Shown: piece by piece, positions 23,560-34,202 of the stretch
Layout: each line of letters begins with the position of its first letter
How positions within the stretch are numbered: the first letter of the stretch is position 1
Assembly (NCBI RefSeq): GCF_024139115.2
Contig: NC_085141.1
Coordinates: forward strand, 243,651,047 to 243,715,046
DNA length: 64,000 bases
Source: Armigeres subalbatus
Taxonomy: Eukaryota; Arthropoda; Insecta; Diptera; Culicidae
Reading direction: 5' to 3'
Program-made: the position numbers and the translations under genes
Notes under the pieces: generated by a model
Databases searched by the model: none
The model's input: the letters and a program-made list of their open reading frames with translations, nothing else
Told to the model about the DNA's origin: nothing

Positions 23560-24264
23560 GTGTTTGGTATTACCGCATCGGAAATCAAACTGTTCCTCGA
23601 GCAAGATGTTTTGGTGTTCGGCATACTCAAGTAGCCGGCTGTGAATCGCCTTTTCAAATAGCTTGAATAAACCTGATTTAAGGCTAATGGAGCGATAACT
23701 TTTCGGAGAGGATCCTTTCCAGACTTCCGAATGGGGATGACTTTGGTTGACTTCCAGGGCGATGGGAAGTAGCTGAGACGGAGACACTGATTGAAGATCC
23801 GCTAAAGGTGCTCGAAAAAATGGAGCACTTCATGTTTTTCGATGATTAGATATAGGCCGCCAATTCGCCAGCTGAGATCTCCAACTCCTCCGAGAAGTCG
23901 TTGGGAATAAGATGGATCTTGTTAGCATGCTCGTTAACGGCTGCTTCTTGTAAACTGATGATGTTCTTTCCAAGATTGTGCGAGCTGGCAAAGTGGCGAC
24001 CTATTTCGGCGACATTCTCAAGCGATCCATAGAACCATGACTGTCTAATGGGATCAAAGGTGTAATGGATTTTAGAATTTTGGTCAACTTCCAGAATGGC
24101 TTAGCACAATCTGGAAGAGCGCGGATCTTAATGAAAAATCACTATTTCTGAGGTCCACCATTTTGGCATGGATTACTTTACGATTGCAACGGGGTTTGAG
24201 TGCAGGCAGCCTATTACGTTGGTACTGTCTGCGAACCACGTTACGAAGACGGATGAGATCTTTG
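23560..24264 (-). pseudogene. Jockey-clade LINE, linker and RT start (broken, 3'-truncated)
   Basis: Reading leftwards from the mini LTR element, the linker has the motif LRNVVRRQYQR, followed by a decayed KPFWKLTK block. RT finger motifs (SYRSISLKSGLFKLFEKAI, EEQFDFR) end near 23590. Several stops and frame changes lie between 24150 and 23800, and the YxDD palm is missing. It continues the endonuclease fragment at 25547-26110; the mini LTR element interrupts the two. Confidence 0.8.
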
Positions 24265-24269
24265 ATGAG

Positions 24270-24525
24270 TGTTAAGATGAGATGGTAGGTTCAGTGAAAC
24301 TAGCAACACTGTCAGTTAAATGTATTCTAATACTGAGGCAATAAGATCAGATTGCAGTTGCGGTGGATACGGTAGTTTGCGAAATGAATTGGAACTAGAT
24401 TGTAAGTTGCTTTATATATTAGGTTTAATAATTTTAACAACAAATAAATTTCAGCTTTGAAGCTGTGGGTAATGGACACTGCTGTCAGAAAAGTTTCAAT
24501 CAAGCCAACGAAAACCGCCGCAACA
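24270..24525 (+). repeat. LTR of the mini element, left copy
   Basis: 256 bp, TG...CA ends, same length as the right copy. Part of the assigned mini LTR element. Confidence 0.9.
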
Positions 24526-25266
24526 TTCTTCAAAGAATCTATCTACACGCACCAAATAATTGGCGATGGATGACTTGAAAAGAAAGCTCGCACTACTAGA
24601 GGAGCAACACAAGTCATGGCAAATGAAACAGCAGTAGAAAGAAATGCGTATCAAGAAGGAATACGAACAAAAACTGGCAAAGCTAAACGAGGATTATTAT
24701 GCAGTTGCAAAAAAAAATTGATTCAGAATTCCGTGCAAAAAAGGAAGCTACAATAAAGAGTGGGAAATCGGTAAATGGTATAAAGCAAATTGCATGCATC
24801 TGTATCGGCAGTGCCTTTGCCGAAACCTCAAAGCTACGTATTTGATGGTGTGTGTAAATTTGAAATGGATTCGCAGCAAAACGTACCGAGCACGACAGCC
24901 AATGATCATTCACGCGTTGACGCTGGGAGACGAGAGCATGATGTAGGGTTTCAACAGTCGAGTGTGATCATTGCGATAAACTTGCAAAACAAATGTGATG
25001 ACTCGATAGCAGTAGTTCGTAGAAGCGCGTCTGAATACATCAATTTAGATGCAGTGGTAGAAGAAGAGTACAAAAGTAATTTATTTTCAAAAATTGCGAA
25101 AGGTGTGACGTGCGATAGAGAGTCAATAGGATTTACCAATTTAAAGCAAGCTCATTGTTCGGATAAACAAGTTTTCGATCCAGGAGGGACTGAAAGTTAA
25201 AATGTTTTTTTAATGGTAAATAGAATGTTTTGGAATGCAGTTTGTTACTAGCTTCACGAGTGGGAG

Positions 25267-25522
25267 TGTTAAGATAAAATGGTAGGTTCAGTGAAACTAG
25301 CAACACTGTCAGTTAAATGTATTCTAATACTGAGGCAATAAGATCAGATTGCAGTTGCGGTGGATACGGTATTTTGCGAAATGAATTGGAACTAGATTGT
25401 AAGTTGCTTTATATATTAGGTTTAATAATTTTTACAAGAAATAAATTTCAGCTTTGAAGCTGTGGGTAATGGACACTGCTGTCAGAAGAGTTTCAATCAA
25501 TCCAAGGAAAACCGCCGCAACA
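25267..25522 (+). repeat. LTR of the mini element, right copy
   Basis: 256 bp, TG...CA ends, followed by the target duplication ATGAG. Confidence 0.9.
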
Positions 25523-25546
25523 ATGAGGGTGTCAATGGTTAGGGTG

Positions 25547-26110
25547 TTACTTATCTGACGAGCCGTTGGAGCATGCTGCTCTCTGGTCATCGGGAGTGCC
25601 TCTTCGATGGCGCACAGTTGGCGTTCGATACTTTCTGACGTTCAGGTCACCAGCAATGATGTACTGACCTTCCCGCAGTGGAAGCTTGACAATGTCTCTC
25701 CGAAGGGCGACTTGAGTTGGGCAGTAGGCCACGATGAGGGTGATTACTGACGGAAGTGGTGACTTCTACCCCCATGGCCTCAAAGATTTTGAGCTGCAGA
25801 CTTGGCAGCTGACGATAATTGACGTTGTTCTTCAGTGCGATAGCCAGACCTCCTCCCCTGGAGTTGCACCGATCTAGTCTCACCACACGGAAGTCCGGAA
25901 TATGCACACTCCCCTCGGGCTTCAGGTACATTTTCGTGATGAAGGCTACGTTGATTCCTCTCTCGCCGAGGAAATCAGCCAGCTCAATGATTTTGCTCTT
26001 AAGTGAGCAAGCGTTCCAATTGACCAGACCCACCCTAGCAGCACTTTTCAATGACAAACATGCCCGGGGTGAAGATCTGGTCGAAGCGTGTTTTGCACCC
26101 GCCTAGTCGT
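25547..26110 (-). pseudogene. Jockey-clade endonuclease domain (broken)
   Basis: The N-terminal endonuclease core is readable: LVNWNACSLKSKI (metal-binding Asn region), then AFITKMYLKP and the RGGGLAIALKN block. In active members the second block carries a catalytic Glu (ITETYL-type); here Lys takes its place. After about residue 105 a frame change leads to a short GDLNV-like block near 25650, and much of the C-terminal half is missing. It belongs to the same element as 23560-24264 and probably the ORF1 remnant at 27290-27714. Confidence 0.8.
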
Positions 26111-26262
26111 GTTGCCAGTTGCCAGAAAATCGGAACTAGCTGCTCCGATGTGTAGAGCGGTGTGTGAGAGCTTGAATCGATGCTGCAGCGGCTGTCAACC
26201 ATTTGTTAGGTTGCAAAGGTATTAGAAGTATTGGTATCGCTCGTTGGGAGCCGGTATGACTG

Positions 26263-27289
26263 CACACTAAAAAATGATGAATGCTACATGTGACGCAATC
26301 CTTATCACACTGAAATATTTGGGCACGTAATCATAAAGATATCGCAAATTTACGTTCCATTTGATGCATAATGGAAATGTAATTATCTAAAGGGAATAAA
26401 ACTATTTTTACGTTTTTTAACATGTAAATTCCTATCAATCATTGAAATGTTCCCCAGCTTCAGTCGTCGACTGCTAGTCAACAACGTCGGTGCGAAACAA
26501 ACGGAGTGATTTTTTTTCTTTAGCTTATATGTTGGTATTTGCAGATTGATTGTAAAAAAACTGCGAGTCCAGTGATCAAAAATGTTTTGTTCTTTTTTTG
26601 ATTGCTTTATTAGCAGCAGGATATAAATCTGAGCTTAAAAAAATGCAACACCTCGTATACCTCGTTTACCATCGTCATCGTCGTGGCCAATTTGTTGAAA
26701 ATAATACAGTGGCTAGCGTTTTAATTTGTTTCTTTACCGTCTATGACAATTGAATTAGACTGATAGCGAATGCGTTGGTACTCTAATTGTTTTGTTCAGC
26801 GTTTGAGGCAGAAAAACTAACAGCTGATCGGAAATTACTAGCGCAGTATAAATTAATGCTAACTCGAAGTTACTCAGTGATTTAGTGATTTATTTCATAT
26901 GAAAACTGCCCAGGTCAGTGAGGGTGGAAAAAATAATGGATATGGAAAAAGCGTCTTAGTTTTATCACCATCTACTTTGTAAATTCTACGAGTGGAACTT
27001 CATCTAGTGCCTTATGCTGGAATCAAGTTTTCGCGGCAGTGAACAACTAATGCACCAGTGTCTAAGTAAAGTAGCAAGTAAGTAGAGTAGAAAAGTAAAA
27101 TAGAACAATCGCACGCCATGACGTAAAAGCTGTCTACCCAAGAAGCTGGCTATTACGTCATGACGTGTATTTTTTTTGGTTCCTGCTTGGCATGTAATTT
27201 TAAGAGCAGACGTAATTTTATGACAAAGAAGCCGCTCCTTTTATGTGCATGTTTTTCAACATAAAATTACAAGAATTTTTTTAAGTGTG
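26263..27289. mobile_element. 1.03-kb TIR element with CACACTTAAAAAA ends
   Basis: The left end is CACACTAAAAAATG and the inward right end is CACACTTAAAAAAATT. A 2-bp duplication TG stands outside (26261-26262 and 27290-27291). It splits the minus-strand Jockey element between ORF1 and the endonuclease. No ORF above 60 codons is visible inside, so it is non-autonomous. The ends match the elements at 4965-5182 and 55068-55301, but the interior differs. Confidence 0.7.
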
Positions 27290-27714
27290 TGGAAAGTTCG
27301 CCTCGTTGAGAACAGGAACACAGTTCTTCTTCGGCAAGGTTCTGGTGCCTTCTTCCGGATTTCCAAAAACGCTTGGGACAGTCCTGGATGGTAGCCCGAA
27401 GTTTGTCACCGCAGTTGACGCATTTGGGATCAGCCACCTCCATCTTGTCACACTCTTCGGTCGGATGGGGTTCACCACACTTTTTGCAGTGCGGCAGTTC
27501 CTGGTTCCATGCCCGAAGTTGAAGAAGTTGGTGCACCGGCGGATCGCCCTTCACAAACACGGGCGGGCACTTCTCCTTCCGCTTCGGTTGCACCTGCGGC
27601 ATCTGTGATTGCTGCTCCTTCTGTTTCTTCGGCGGATTGCCGGTATAGTCGATTGGCAGCAACGAATATACTTTGCTCTGCAAAAGCTGCTTGGAGGGTT
27701 ACACGCACCTCCAA
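27290..27714 (-). pseudogene. Jockey-clade ORF1 remnant with zinc knuckle motifs
   Basis: The minus-strand frame has CKKCGEPHPTEEC and then CVNCGDKLRATIQDCP, the paired Cys/His knuckles near the C-terminus of Jockey-type ORF1 proteins. A Gln/Lys-rich stretch precedes it. The N-terminal domain is missing. The ORF1 product binds element RNA. Its spacing and strand suit the 5' part of the element whose endonuclease lies at 25547-26110. Confidence 0.7.
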
Positions 27715-28283
27715 GAGCAGTGTGCTTCGGCACTTTCTCGCGACTCAACCGGCCACCAAGTCTCCCATGACGGGTCCGGGAGAAAATAATGCCAACGCGA
27801 CGAAGCGAAAACGTAAACAAAGCGAACGAACGAGAAAAAACACTTTAAAACAAATCAGACCGCATCGTGCTTTCGTGCTGTGCGGTTCTTTCTCTCTTTG
27901 CGGAAGGAAGTTTTTAATACTACCCGAAGCTATTTTAATTTCAACGGTACTTCTTAGCGCTATTTGTACCCACTGATCCCGTTACGATCTTTGCAAGGAC
28001 CCGTGCCTTCGTTTTACGTTGGACCCGTTTGCGGAAGTAAAATTCCGACAAGCGGTGGTAATCCTGCAGGGACACCGTTCTGGGAAAAAAACCTCTTAGA
28101 AGGTCACGTCTCCACGCTCAGCCTCAGTCTCTGAATTCTCCACTTCCTTCAAAGAAACAAGGTTTCAAGACCGTCCTACCCAAGCGCGGAAAAAATAGAA
28201 GGAAGCTAGAGACTTCAGATATTCCTGCTAACTCTAAGATCGGGAATAATTCTTCTCCAATCGAACTGAGCAATCAGTTCGAT

Positions 28284-29510
28284 TTGATTAATGATGAAAT
28301 TGAGCAAATCGAATCTACCTCTAGCCCAGGTGATTCGATTCATTCGAAAAAGCAAAGGATTCCGCCAATTGTGGTATCTGTTGCCGAGTTTTCTGGCTTC
28401 CGGATTGAGATTTTGAGTAACCTTCAGGGGATCAAGGTTTCATTTCAGATTGCTAGGAAGGGTGACTGCCGCGTTTTGCCGGGATCCTTTGACGATCGCA
28501 AACGTCTTCTTCAGTATTTAACTGAGAAGCGCCATAAATTCTTCACATACGACGACAAAACTGAGCGATTGTTAAAAGTCGTCTTGAAAGGTCTCCCCAG
28601 TGATGATAAATCACTGGATGAGATTAAAATTGAAATTTCTGAATTACTTGGATTTTCACCAGTCCAAGTAATTAAGATGAAAAAGAAATCCCACTCTGGT
28701 ACTTCCCAAAGGGGCATTTCTCAAGAATTTTATTTAGTTCATTTTAACAAAAGTGAACTAAATAATATGAAATGTTTGAAAAAGGCCTGTATTATGTCCC
28801 ATGTCCGTGTTACATGGGAACATTTCCGCAGGCCTGGGGGAAATTTCCAAAACCCCACCCAGCGCCGTAAGTGCCAAAAGTGGGGTCATGGAACCAAACA
28901 TTGTCACATGGATGCTAAATGCATGATTTGTGGTGGAACCTCTCACGTCAAGGACGCATGTCCTGTGAGAGAAGATTACAATAAATTTAAATGTGCAAAT
29001 TGTGGGGACAATCATAAATCCAATTTCTGGGAATGCCCTTCACGCAAAAAAGTTTTGAATTCCCGTGCAAAATTGATGACGGGAAATTCCAATCGGATCC
29101 CAGACTCGACGGGTAGAAATTTTTCAAACGCTCAAATTTCGAAACCGGTTACCGGTCGAGCAATCCATACCCACCACAATTCACAAACAAATTTTGCCGC
29201 TCGTCAACGGGTAGCAAGCACTTCAGTAAATTCCAATTTTTCCAATGTACCTACGTATGCAAACATCGCTGCTGGTAGACAAAATTTCTCTTCTCAAAAT
29301 GAGGTTTATACCCATGTCCCAACGGAAAATAATGGTCATGTTGCCGATTCAGGTAGCATGACTGCTTCCGATTTTGATTTTTTAACTGAACAATTGCATC
29401 ACATGATTGATGCAATGTTCAAAGCAAATACCATACCAGAAGCTGTTCAGGTTGGTATAAAGTACACACAAAAAATTGTTATCGGACTCCGTTTTAATGG
29501 ATATAAATAA
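28284..29510 (+). pseudogene. Jockey-type ORF1 (gag-like), start missing
   Basis: The frame is open from about 28130 to 29510 without an obvious initiator ATG. A related N-terminal block (NPAGTPFWEKN) is read in another frame near 28050, which suggests a frameshift at about 28130. A central domain has the RRPGGNFQNPTQRRKCQKWG region, followed by knuckles CMICGGTSHVKDAC and CANCGDNHKSNFWEC near residues 215-260. In this clade the first knuckle is normally C-x2-C-x4-H-x4-C; here the upstream one reads RKCQKWGHGTKHCH with one Cys replaced. The C-terminal block (DFDFLTEQLHHMIDAMFK) is typical. The product would bind and carry the element RNA. Confidence 0.8.
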
Positions 29511-31885
29511 TTGTGTGAAAGTTCTAAATTGGAATGCCCGCTCTCTAAAGGGTAAGGAAGATGAATTATTCAACTTCCTTTCAGTTCATAATGTGCATAT
29601 TGCCATTATAACTGAAACGTATTTAAAACCAGGACTCTCCATTAAAAGAGATCCAAACTATTTTATCTACAGAAATGATCGTCTTGACAGCGCCTGTGGT
29701 GGGGTCGCCATTGTCATCAATAGACGTATCAAACATAAATTATTTTCTTCGTTTGAAACCAAAGTTTTTGAAACCTTGGGAGTTTCTGTTGAAACAAATT
29801 TTGGTCAATTTTCCTTCATTGCAGCCTATTTGCCTTTTCAATGCAATGGGCAGCAAAAGAATTTGTTGAAAACTGATCTTCAAATTCTGACTCGCAACAA
29901 ATCAAAATTCTTCGTAATTGGTGACTTCAATGCCAAACACCGTTCATGGAATAATGCTCAAAGCAATTCCAACGGCAACATTTTATTTGAAGATTGTTCT
30001 GCGGGATATTATACTATTCAATATCCCAATGGCCCAACTTGTTTTTCATCCACTCGAAATCCTTCGACAATTGATTTGGTTTTAACGGATTCAAGTCAGC
30101 TGTGTGGCCAATTGGTAACTCATGCTGACTTTGACTCTGATCATCTTCCTGTGACATTTGAAATCTCACAAGAAGCCATTTATAATCCAATCAGCTCTAC
30201 TTTTAATTATCATAGAGCTGATTGGGATTTATATAAAACGTATATCGATAGGAATTTTGATGTTGATATTCCTCTCGATACCAAAAGTGATATTGATAAT
30301 GCTCTCGTATCTTTGACAAATTTAATTGTCGAAGCCAGAGGCATTGCAATTCCTAAATGTGAAATTAAATTCAACTTCATTATTATTGACGACGATCTTC
30401 AGCTACTGATCCGTCTTAAAAATGTGAGGCGAAGGCAATACCAAAGAACTCGCGATCCCGCGTTGAAAGTTATTTGGCGAGATTTGCAAAATGAAATTAA
30501 AAAACGTTTCGCTATTCTGAGAAATACCAACTTTGAGAATAATGTCTCGAAGTTGGATCCCAGTTCGAAACCCTTTTGGAAATTAACGAAAATTCTTAAA
30601 AACCTCAAAAGCCAATTCCAGCGCTTAAAGAGGGAAATAAAATTTTATTAACAAATGGCGAAAAGGCTCAAAAACTTGCTCAGCAGTTCGAGAGTGCCCA
30701 TAATTTTAGTCTAGGTCTCACTAGTCCAATTGAGGATCAGGTTACACGAAGCTTCGAAGACATTCTCAACCAAGGGAACTAATTTGGATGAAGTGAGATC
30801 TATTACTAGAAAATTTAAAAATATGAAAGCCCCGGGTGATGATGGTATTTTCTACATACTTATCAAAAAACTTCCTGAGAGCTCTTTATCCTTTTTGGTT
30901 AATTTATTTAACAAATGTTTTTAACTGGCATACTTCCCAGGTAAATGGAAAAACGCCAAAGTTGTTCCAATTTTGAAGCCGGACAAAAATCCAGCTAAGG
31001 CTTCTAGTTATCGCCCAATCAGTTTGCTTTCTTCAATAAGCAAACTGTTTGAAAAGATTATTTTAAATAGAATGATGGTTCATATTAATGACCATTCTAT
31101 TTTTGCTGATGAGCAATTTGGTTTTCGCCATGGGCATTCAACCACTCATCAGTTATTGAGAGTTACGAACTTAATTCGGCTCAACAAATCTGAAGGATAT
31201 TCGACTGGAGTTGCTCTTCTTGATATAGAGAGGATTTGACATTGTTTGGCATGAGGGTTTGATTGTAAAATTGATGAATTTTAATTTTCCGCTGTACATT
31301 ATTAAACTGGTCCAAAACTATTTATTAGATCGCTCACTGCAGGTAAACTATCAGAATTCTAAATCTGATTAATCTGAATCTGAGATTACCTGTAAGAGCT
31401 AGTGTTCCCCAAGGCAGCATAATAGGGCCCATATTGTATAACATTTTACTTCTGACTTACCTGGTTTACCACCAGGGTGTCAAAATCTTTGTTTGCAGAT
31501 GACACGGGCCTTTCAGCAAAAGGGCGAATCCTTCGTGTCATTTGTAGTAGATTGCAAAAAAGTTTGGATATTTTCTCCACTTATTTGCAAGCTTATAATT
31601 TTCCCACATAAGCCAAGAGCTTCTTATTTGAAACCTTCTAGCAGACATATTGTCACTATGAATGGGGTTTCAATTAATTGGTCTAGCGAAGTTTAACAAT
31701 TAGGATTTCTGCTAGATCAAAATTTAACTTTTAAAAATCACATTGAAAGCATTCAAGCCAAATGTAACAAATATATTAAGTGTCTATATCCACTTATAAA
31801 CAGAAAATCAAAACTTTGTCTTGAGAACAAACTTTTGATTTACAAACAAATTTTTAGACCTGCCATGTTGCATGCTGTTAATTCG
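29497..31885 (+). pseudogene. Jockey-type ORF2: endonuclease and reverse transcriptase (broken)
   Basis: The ATG at 29497 lies inside the end of ORF1. The endonuclease (residues 1-225) looks intact: LNWNARSLKGK, ITETYLKP with the catalytic Glu, GDFNAKH, and SDHLP with Asp-His. The linker has VRRRQYQRTRDPALK. A frameshift near 30620 ends the first frame. RT continues in pieces: KAPGDDGI near 30820, SYRPISLLSSISKLFEKII near 31010, DEQFGFRHGHSTTHQL near 31110, and the palm as LFADDTG near 31490. Stops lie at 30781, 30922, 31237 and beyond. The domain is cut off near 31885. Confidence 0.85.
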
Positions 31886-31886
31886 C

Positions 31887-31963
31887 TAGCCCCGCCCTTT
31901 ATGATCTGATATGAGTGTAAACATGATATGCACTCATAACGATTAACGAAGGGGTGGGGCTAA
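31887..31963. repeat. Short hairpin element with GCTAGCCCCGCCC ends
   Basis: CGCTAGCCCCGCCCTTTA on the left pairs with the complement of CGAAGGGGTGGGGCTAATG on the right, and the core TGAGTG/CACTCA pairs again. The 77-bp element lies exactly at the point where the Jockey element stops. Confidence 0.55.
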
Positions 31964-31984
31964 TGGCTTGCTTCATTAGACGCA

Positions 31985-32300
31985 AGATTCTAAATTTGTT
32001 GAAAAGAGTAACAAAATTATTTTAACCCAAGACGAATTTTCTTTATCGTACAAAATAAAATCGCTTGGCGTCAGTCGGTCTGAGCGACGGTCGCTGGTGG
32101 GTGGTTGCTGTAGAAATTTTTCTCTAAAGTAGCGTCGTAATCGATTTGGCTGTCGTCGGCAGAAAGCGAACTTTTCTGATAAGATTCTTTGGTTTTGTTT
32201 TTGTTAGTCATTGGAAATGAAATTGATTTATCCGGCTCACCATTTTATACAAAAGAAGGTTAATCCGAGAAGAATTTTCTCCAAGAACCAATTTTCTTTC
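31985..32300. repeat. Dispersed repeat family A, copy 3
   Basis: Blocks AATTTTCTTTATCGTAC, AAAATCGCTTGGCG, GGTGGGTGGTTGC, GGTTTTGTTTTTGTTA and CACCATTTTATACAA follow in the same order as at 4600-4910. No coding capacity. Confidence 0.55.
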
Positions 32301-32376
32301 CCCAGTGCTCTTTTTCAATAACAAACTGCAACCAAACGCTTGTCGGAACCATGCGTATAAATTTAATTTCGTGCTG

Positions 32377-32730
32377 TTATTGTTCAACCGCCACTAGATG
32401 ACTTTTCGCTAAGACGCCACCATTTGGAATAAATTTTAAGCATCGCGTGGGATAGCAACCAACGCCATTTTTGTAATCAACCCTTTCTGCACATAAAATG
32501 CTGGTTAAGCTTGAATGACGAACACCGACGTCGTCGATCACCACCATGCGATGATTTTCCGTTGAAAATCCTACCAAAGCCTTCGTGCAGCTGTGTCCGC
32601 TCTGCGTGAAATATTGTTCGAACTGAGGATTAGATCCAACCCGCAAGTTGCTTGATTTTGATGTCGGTGCTTGCGATGCATGCACGAGATTGGTTGTTTT
32701 ACTATTTCTTAACTGTTTGACCATTTTCAA
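32377..32730 (-). CDS. Unrecognised 117-residue open reading frame
   Basis: The frame starts with MKMVKQLRNSK and has ordinary protein composition, with five Cys and a basic N-terminus. I do not recognise a family. Segments such as VVIDDVGVRHSS and YPTRCLKFIPNGG look like real coding sequence and not like repeat translation. It follows copy 3 of repeat family A and has no transposon motif of its own. It could be a decayed exon or part of an unknown element. No promoter, splice or polyadenylation signal can be assigned, so I only flag it. Confidence 0.25.
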   Translation of the reverse strand: MKMVKQLRNSKTTNLVHASQAPTSKSSNLRVGSNPQFEQYFTQSGHSCTKALVGFSTENHRMVVIDDVGVRHSSLTSILCAERVDYKNGVGCYPTRCLKFIPNGGVLAKSHLVAVEQ

Positions 32731-32946
32731 TAATAAATAGATGAAAATCGTGAATGAAGCGTGGACTCATCCTTGATCGAATGTTCCGAAAATATTGGAA
32801 ATCCATCGAAAAATGGCTGAGATATTAACGTTTAAAGTCTATCATATTTTCGTGACTATCTTCGATTTTCGCAATCGCAAAATGTACTCCAATATAGAAA
32901 AGACAGGTGTTGTCCTACGTCAAAACCAAACCAAACAGAATTAGGA

Positions 32947-33800
32947 TTGAGGATGATGGACAAGCAGACGAACGTGAGAAAGGCTACTCGAGAACTAAAA
33001 AGGAAAGGACGAAATCCCTACCGAGCTTCTAAAATTTCTGGCGAAAAAATCCACCAAGTGATTTTAACGATTTGGGAGGAGAAGAAATGCCTACGAGCTG
33101 GCTTGATGGACTCACATGTCCGATCTACAAAATAGTGCACAGACCCGATTGTGCTAACTATCGAATTATAACACTTCCCTAGTAACATTTTGGTTTTATG
33201 CTGGTTTTATAATACTCTTGAAGAGTAAATTATGGTCTTCAAGAGCGTTATAAAACTTAAAATGTTACTTGGGTTGTATACCGCCTACAAGGCACTCTCT
33301 CGAATTCTGTTTAGCATACTGCGTCCGTTTGTGGAGACCTTTGTCGGCGAACATCAAGGCGTTTTGGGACTACAACTTGCGGATTCATTATCAGTTTGTT
33401 GGTTTACGGGGTTTAAGGCAGCATTGGACACAGTTAAACGGATCGAACTGTGGAATATGATACTAGAACATGTTTAATTCTGACAAAGCTTATTAGTATA
33501 ACTCGTGCAACGCTGGATGGGTCCAAATCGAGCCTCACAATATCTGGTGCGTCAATCGATTCTTCCGTGACGATAGATGGAATTAAACAGGGCAATTCGC
33601 TCTCTGATCTGCCGTTCAACATAGCTCTGGAAGATGCAATTCGAATATCTGGAGTGCAAAGAAATGGAACCATCATCACCAAGTCTTACCGGCTTCTTGG
33701 TTTTGCGGATGACATCGACATCATTGTTGTAGATCGCAGAGCAGTGGAAGAGGCTTTCGTGCCTTTTGAACTTTGTCAAAACCAAGTACCTGGTGGCTGA
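32947..33800 (+). pseudogene. LINE reverse transcriptase fragment split by a MITE
   Basis: Before the MITE the frame carries the IWEEKK and W-L-D-G-L/I-Y-K type blocks and NYRIITL. After it come TAYKALSRILF, the FKAALDTVKRIELWNMILEHV palm A block (33410-33475), ITRATLDGSK, IKQGNSLSDLPFNIALEDAI and the palm motif GFADDIDII near 33705. This is the RTE/CR1-like group also seen at 21480-21960 and 61380-61725. Besides the MITE (33178-33273) there are frame changes near 33100 and 33450. The enzyme would copy element RNA at the target site. Confidence 0.75.
33178..33273. mobile_element. 96-bp MITE with CCCAAGTAAC-type ends
   Basis: The left end CCTAGTAACATTTTGGTTTTAT and the inward right end CCCAAGTAACATTTTAAGTT are inverted repeats, and the core (TCTTGAAGAG/CTTCAAGAG) pairs too. 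It interrupts the RT frame precisely between two adjacent conserved blocks. Confidence 0.75.
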
Positions 33801-33988
33801 TAGAGAACGTGGCAGTCCAAACGGTGTTAGTCCCGAGGTGGAAATATATCCTTGAAGACATAATGCGGCTGCAAGTAGGAATATCTACGGTTTGCGTAGC
33901 AAGATAAAGTAGCAACACATATTTTACAAATGACTATAATTTGATTCTCTTCGATGGTAATAATCAAGAAATACATGTTTCAGTAATA

Positions 33989-34200
33989 GGGTAGAGAACC
34001 ATTTGGGCAGAACCCCATATTCCCATCCACAACGTTCATTACTCGATCGCATTACAACCGAGTTACTTGTTTTTTAGTACATGATTAGTTTCTGTCGACA
34101 TCTAGTGATGTACAAAAAATCAAGCCAATAAGTTGGAACGCGGTCGAGTTATTAACGTTGCGGACGGGAATAGGGGTCCTGCCCAAATAGTACCGCTCCC
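33989..34200. mobile_element. TA-flanked MITE with arms of about 70 bp
   Basis: The left arm (GGGTAGAGAACCATTTGGGC onwards) and the complement of the right arm (GGGAGCGGTACTATTTGGGC onwards) match over about 70 bp, including the CAACGTT and AACTCGA blocks. TA stands on both sides (33987-33988 and 34201-34202), which suggests a Tc1/mariner-type origin. Confidence 0.75.
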
Positions 34201-34202
34201 TA

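Larger units (their letters stand above)
24270..25522 (+). mobile_element. Mini LTR retrotransposon, non-autonomous, 1.25 kb
   Basis: Two 256-bp direct repeats bound the element (24270-24525 and 25267-25522). Each begins TGTTAAGAT and ends CGCAACA, and a 5-bp duplication ATGAG lies outside (24265-24269 and 25523-25527). The interior of about 740 bp encodes only a short gag-like start near 24567 (MDDLKRKLALLEEQHKSW) that breaks at a stop, then loose frames. That start resembles BEL/Pao gag N-termini. RT, protease and integrase are absent. I count about 8 differences between the LTRs (roughly 3 percent). Confidence 0.9.
27840..31885 (+). mobile_element. Jockey-clade LINE, plus strand, 3'-truncated
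   Basis: A leader, ORF1 (with zinc knuckles), ORF2 endonuclease and RT follow in order, with ORF2 overlapping ORF1 by 14 bp. RT is broken by frameshifts and ends in mid-domain near 31885, without a 3' untranslated region or poly(A). It stands head to head with the minus-strand Jockey copy. The gene content recalls the Juan/Jockey group of mosquitoes. Confidence 0.85.
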
